Below are positions 7,337-8,491 of a DNA stretch of 8,491 nt, piece by piece. Numbering within the stretch: position 1 is the first letter of the stretch; every line of letters begins with the position of its first letter. The notes beneath the pieces were generated by a model. The model was not told the origin of the DNA, did not search any database, and saw nothing but the letters and a program-made list of their open reading frames with translations. Origin of the DNA: Haemophilus haemolyticus_L (GTDB lineage: Bacteria; Pseudomonadota; Gammaproteobacteria; Enterobacterales; Pasteurellaceae); assembly GCF_003490595.1 (NCBI RefSeq), contig NZ_QQGY01000018.1, positions 1-8,491 of the forward strand. The letters run 5' to 3'. Both the position numbers and the translations under genes were made by a program.

Positions 7337-7686
7337 TGAGAAAAAAATTATTAATTATTTTTTTTACTATTGTGATATTTTCTTTTGGTTTATTTTGGGT
7401 TGATAATAAGCTTGCTATGAATAGGATGATATTTATATCAGATGTTATTAGTGAATATATTCATAAACATGGTAGGATTCCTAAAAATTTGTATTTAGCA
7501 TCTAATCTCTTTCATGAAAACCGAGAGTCCCCATGTGAGTTTTGGAATTTATCGATTCCAGGAATTGGAATTTGCTTTTATTCTCCCTGGGAGGATAAAT
7601 ATTTCATACAAGTCGATTCGATTTTCTCAACATTAGTATTATCCTCAGATAATAATGAAACTATGTTTTTTGATCCTGGATTATAG
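7336..7686 (+). CDS. Probable membrane-anchored immunity protein for the second orphan toxin
   Basis: A 116-residue protein whose ATG overlaps the toxin stop by one base (TAATG), with AGAGG at 7322-7326 upstream. Residues 2-4 are basic and 5-21 strongly hydrophobic (LLIIFFTIVIFSFGLFW), a signal anchor with no clear cleavage site. The remaining ~95 residues would lie in the periplasm and include two Cys (CEFWNLSIPGIGICFY) that could form a disulfide. Membrane-anchored immunity proteins usually guard against toxins acting in the periplasm or inner membrane, so this bears on the unknown toxin's target. I do not recognise a family; the role is inferred from coupling. Confidence 0.65.
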   Translation: MRKKLLIIFFTIVIFSFGLFWVDNKLAMNRMIFISDVISEYIHKHGRIPKNLYLASNLFHENRESPCEFWNLSIPGIGICFYSPWEDKYFIQVDSIFSTLVLSSDNNETMFFDPGL

Positions 7687-7743
7687 GATGTATGGAGTTT
7701 TTTTAAAGGAAGGTAGCAACTGTATTCCACCTAGATAGCGCAC

Positions 7744-7856
7744 GTTTCCTAATGCGTGCTTTAATCTAACTAAAAATAAACAAACTGAAGTTATTCATGA
7801 AAATAGTAAACATCTGAATCAAATGAAATTGATGTTTTAGGCACGCGTTAGGAAAC
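7744..7856. repeat. Imperfect 16-bp inverted repeat around an 81-bp interior
   Basis: GTTTCCTAATGCGTGC (7744-7759) and GCACGCGTTAGGAAAC (7841-7856) are complementary at 15 of 16 positions, and the odd pair would be G-U in RNA. The interior holds a short open frame ending NSKHLNQMKLMF then TAG, perhaps debris of an older toxin. It could be an RNA stem, the ends of a small mobile element, or a recombination scar. No transposase is present. Confidence 0.6.
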
Positions 7857-7867
7857 ACACATCATAG

Positions 7868-7942
7868 AGGTTGAATAAGAATTTGTTAGATCAAAAAATA
7901 CTAAAAGATAAGGTGCATGCGAAAAAAGAAGGTAGTAAATAA
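7868..7942 (+). pseudogene. Toxin C-terminal stub of a fourth module
   Basis: Open only from a TAG at 7865-7867, this reads NLLDQKILKDKVHAKKEGSK and then TAA, which overlaps the next ATG by one base (TAATG). That is the same coupling as the intact pair at 7336. Lys-rich tails are common at toxin ends. It supplies GAAGGT (7928-7933) as the ribosome-binding site for the next gene. The body of the toxin is gone. Confidence 0.45.
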
Positions 7943-8140
7943 TGAAGAATATTATTTTAACTTTACTATCTTTCTTTGGGGCTGTTATTTTATTTTTTTA
8001 TTGCATTGTTGTATGCTCAAATGGATGTAGGGATAAAATATATCCATTATGATTTATTAATTGAGGAAGCTTTTATGATATCTCTAAAACTGCATTTTAT
8101 CATTTTGCCTATACATTTTTTAATATCTAGAAGGAAATAA
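7942..8140 (+). pseudogene. Small membrane immunity gene broken by a 1-base frameshift
   Basis: From the ATG at 7942 the frame gives 36 residues and stops at 8050-8052. Removing one T from the T7 tract at 7993-7999 restores a 65-residue frame ending at 8140: MKNIILTLLSFFGAVILFF, then IALLYAQMDVGIKYIHYDLL, and a second hydrophobic segment (LKLHFIILPIHFLI) before SRRK. That would be a small two-helix inner-membrane protein. A good ribosome-binding site and the TAATG overlap with a toxin stub mark it as an immunity gene. It could be a true pseudogene, a slippage-switchable gene or a sequencing error. Confidence 0.5.
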
Positions 8141-8246
8141 GAGAGATATTTCAAAAAAGTATGTTAAAAATATCAAGTTCTTAATTTACAACTTCTTAGA
8201 ACCTTACAAGTTATTTGAAAGATATATAATTTTAAACTTCTGATAT

Positions 8247-8304
8247 AAAAGTGCGGTCAATTTTCAAAGAGTTTTAAAACCTCTCAAAAATTGACCGCAC
8301 TTTT
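8247..8304. terminator. Inverted uptake-signal pair forming a terminator (module 3/4 end)
   Basis: AAAAGTGCGGTCAATTTT (8247-8264) is a perfect 18-base complement of the sequence ending ACCGCACTTTT at 8304, with an inner AGAG/CTCT pairing. Both arms are uptake signals. It follows about 105 bases of AT-rich sequence (8141-8246) in which I see no gene. Unlike the other two hairpins, it is not followed by the gene-tail scar or a CdiA segment, so it marks the right end of the array. Confidence 0.85.
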
Positions 8305-8338
8305 ACAAGTAAAACGTATCACGAGAATATGAATAGCT

Positions 8339-8366
8339 TTGGTACATGTAGCAGCATTTTTATAAT
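8339..8366 (+). promoter_or_regulatory. Candidate sigma-70 promoter for the gene at the right edge
   Basis: TTGGTA (8339-8344), a 16-base spacer, and a perfect TATAAT (8361-8366) lie just after the last terminator. Transcription would begin near 8373, leaving a leader of about 115 nt before the ATG at 8487. Confidence 0.4.
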
Positions 8367-8398
8367 TTAGAACCAGTCATGTGACAACCGGATTTAAT

Positions 8399-8423
8399 GT
8401 GAGCTACCGTTTTTAATGCTCAC
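8399..8423 (+). other. Short hairpin in the leader of the right-edge gene
   Basis: GTGAGC (8399-8404) and GCTCAC (8418-8423) are perfect 6-base complements around a 13-base loop, with no strong T-run after them. It might be a leader structure or an operator. The evidence is only the pairing. Confidence 0.3.
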
Positions 8424-8486
8424 GCTTTTAGATGAATAAATTGATTAAAACCAAACAGAATTTAAAACTTTAAAGGAAATTAAAAA

Positions 8487-8491
8487 ATGAA
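8487..8491 (+). CDS. Start of a gene running off the right edge
   Basis: An ATG two bases before the end of the window follows AAGGA (8473-8477) at nine bases' spacing, downstream of the candidate promoter. Only Met and part of the next codon are visible, so the product cannot be named. Confidence 0.4.

Noticed and set aside
8305..8340. Possible remnant of the cassette border after the last hairpin (shared ACAAGTAAA... and TATCACGAG)
   Set aside because: Only two short matches in the wrong spacing; the gene-tail peptide and CdiA start are absent, so chance similarity is likely.
1..8491. Insertion sequence, tRNA, rRNA or CRISPR array
   Set aside because: No transposase-like frame, cloverleaf, rRNA motif or regularly spaced short repeats were seen. 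The repeats present are the CdiA blocks, uptake-signal hairpins and one inverted pair.

Overview
The window looks like Pasteurellaceae DNA, most likely Haemophilus or a close relative such as Aggregatibacter. The main evidence is the Hin-type DNA uptake signal AAGTGCGGT. It occurs as inverted pairs at three gene-cluster ends (1786-1827, 5004-5063, 8247-8304) and once inside a coding region (6013-6021). The genes form the variable 3' end of a contact-dependent inhibition (CDI) or filamentous-haemagglutinin locus: polymorphic toxin C-termini, each followed directly by an immunity gene.

Layout. (1) 3-809 is the end of a large CdiA/FHA-like protein that enters from the left and carries a PD-(D/E)XK-type nuclease toxin; 825-1769 is its immunity gene, possibly Imm49-like. 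(2) 1911-4031 is a first displaced ('orphan') module: a truncated FHA segment, a VENN pretoxin domain and an SHH/HNH-type nuclease, followed at 4034-4456 by its immunity gene. After this come a toxin stub and a YezG/DUF600-like orphan immunity gene (4540-4989). (3) 5252-7336 is a second orphan module with an almost identical front half but a different toxin that I do not recognise; its partner at 7336-7686 is a membrane-anchored immunity protein. (4) 7687-8246 is a degraded area: an imperfect inverted repeat, another toxin stub, and a small two-helix membrane immunity gene broken by one base in a T7 tract. (5) 8305-8491 holds a likely promoter and leader for a gene that begins at the right edge.

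How the parts fit. Two copies of a ~930-bp block (1816-2750 and 5053-5990) carry the uptake-signal hairpin, a reverse-strand tail of another gene, and the truncated CdiA front. Neither orphan toxin has a convincing translation start. They look like silent cassettes that could be swapped into the full-length gene by homologous recombination, while their immunity genes keep good ribosome-binding sites and may be expressed. The uptake-signal hairpins bound each module, so natural transformation is a plausible route of gain and exchange. The shared front halves look richer in G+C than the toxin and immunity parts, which are AT-rich.
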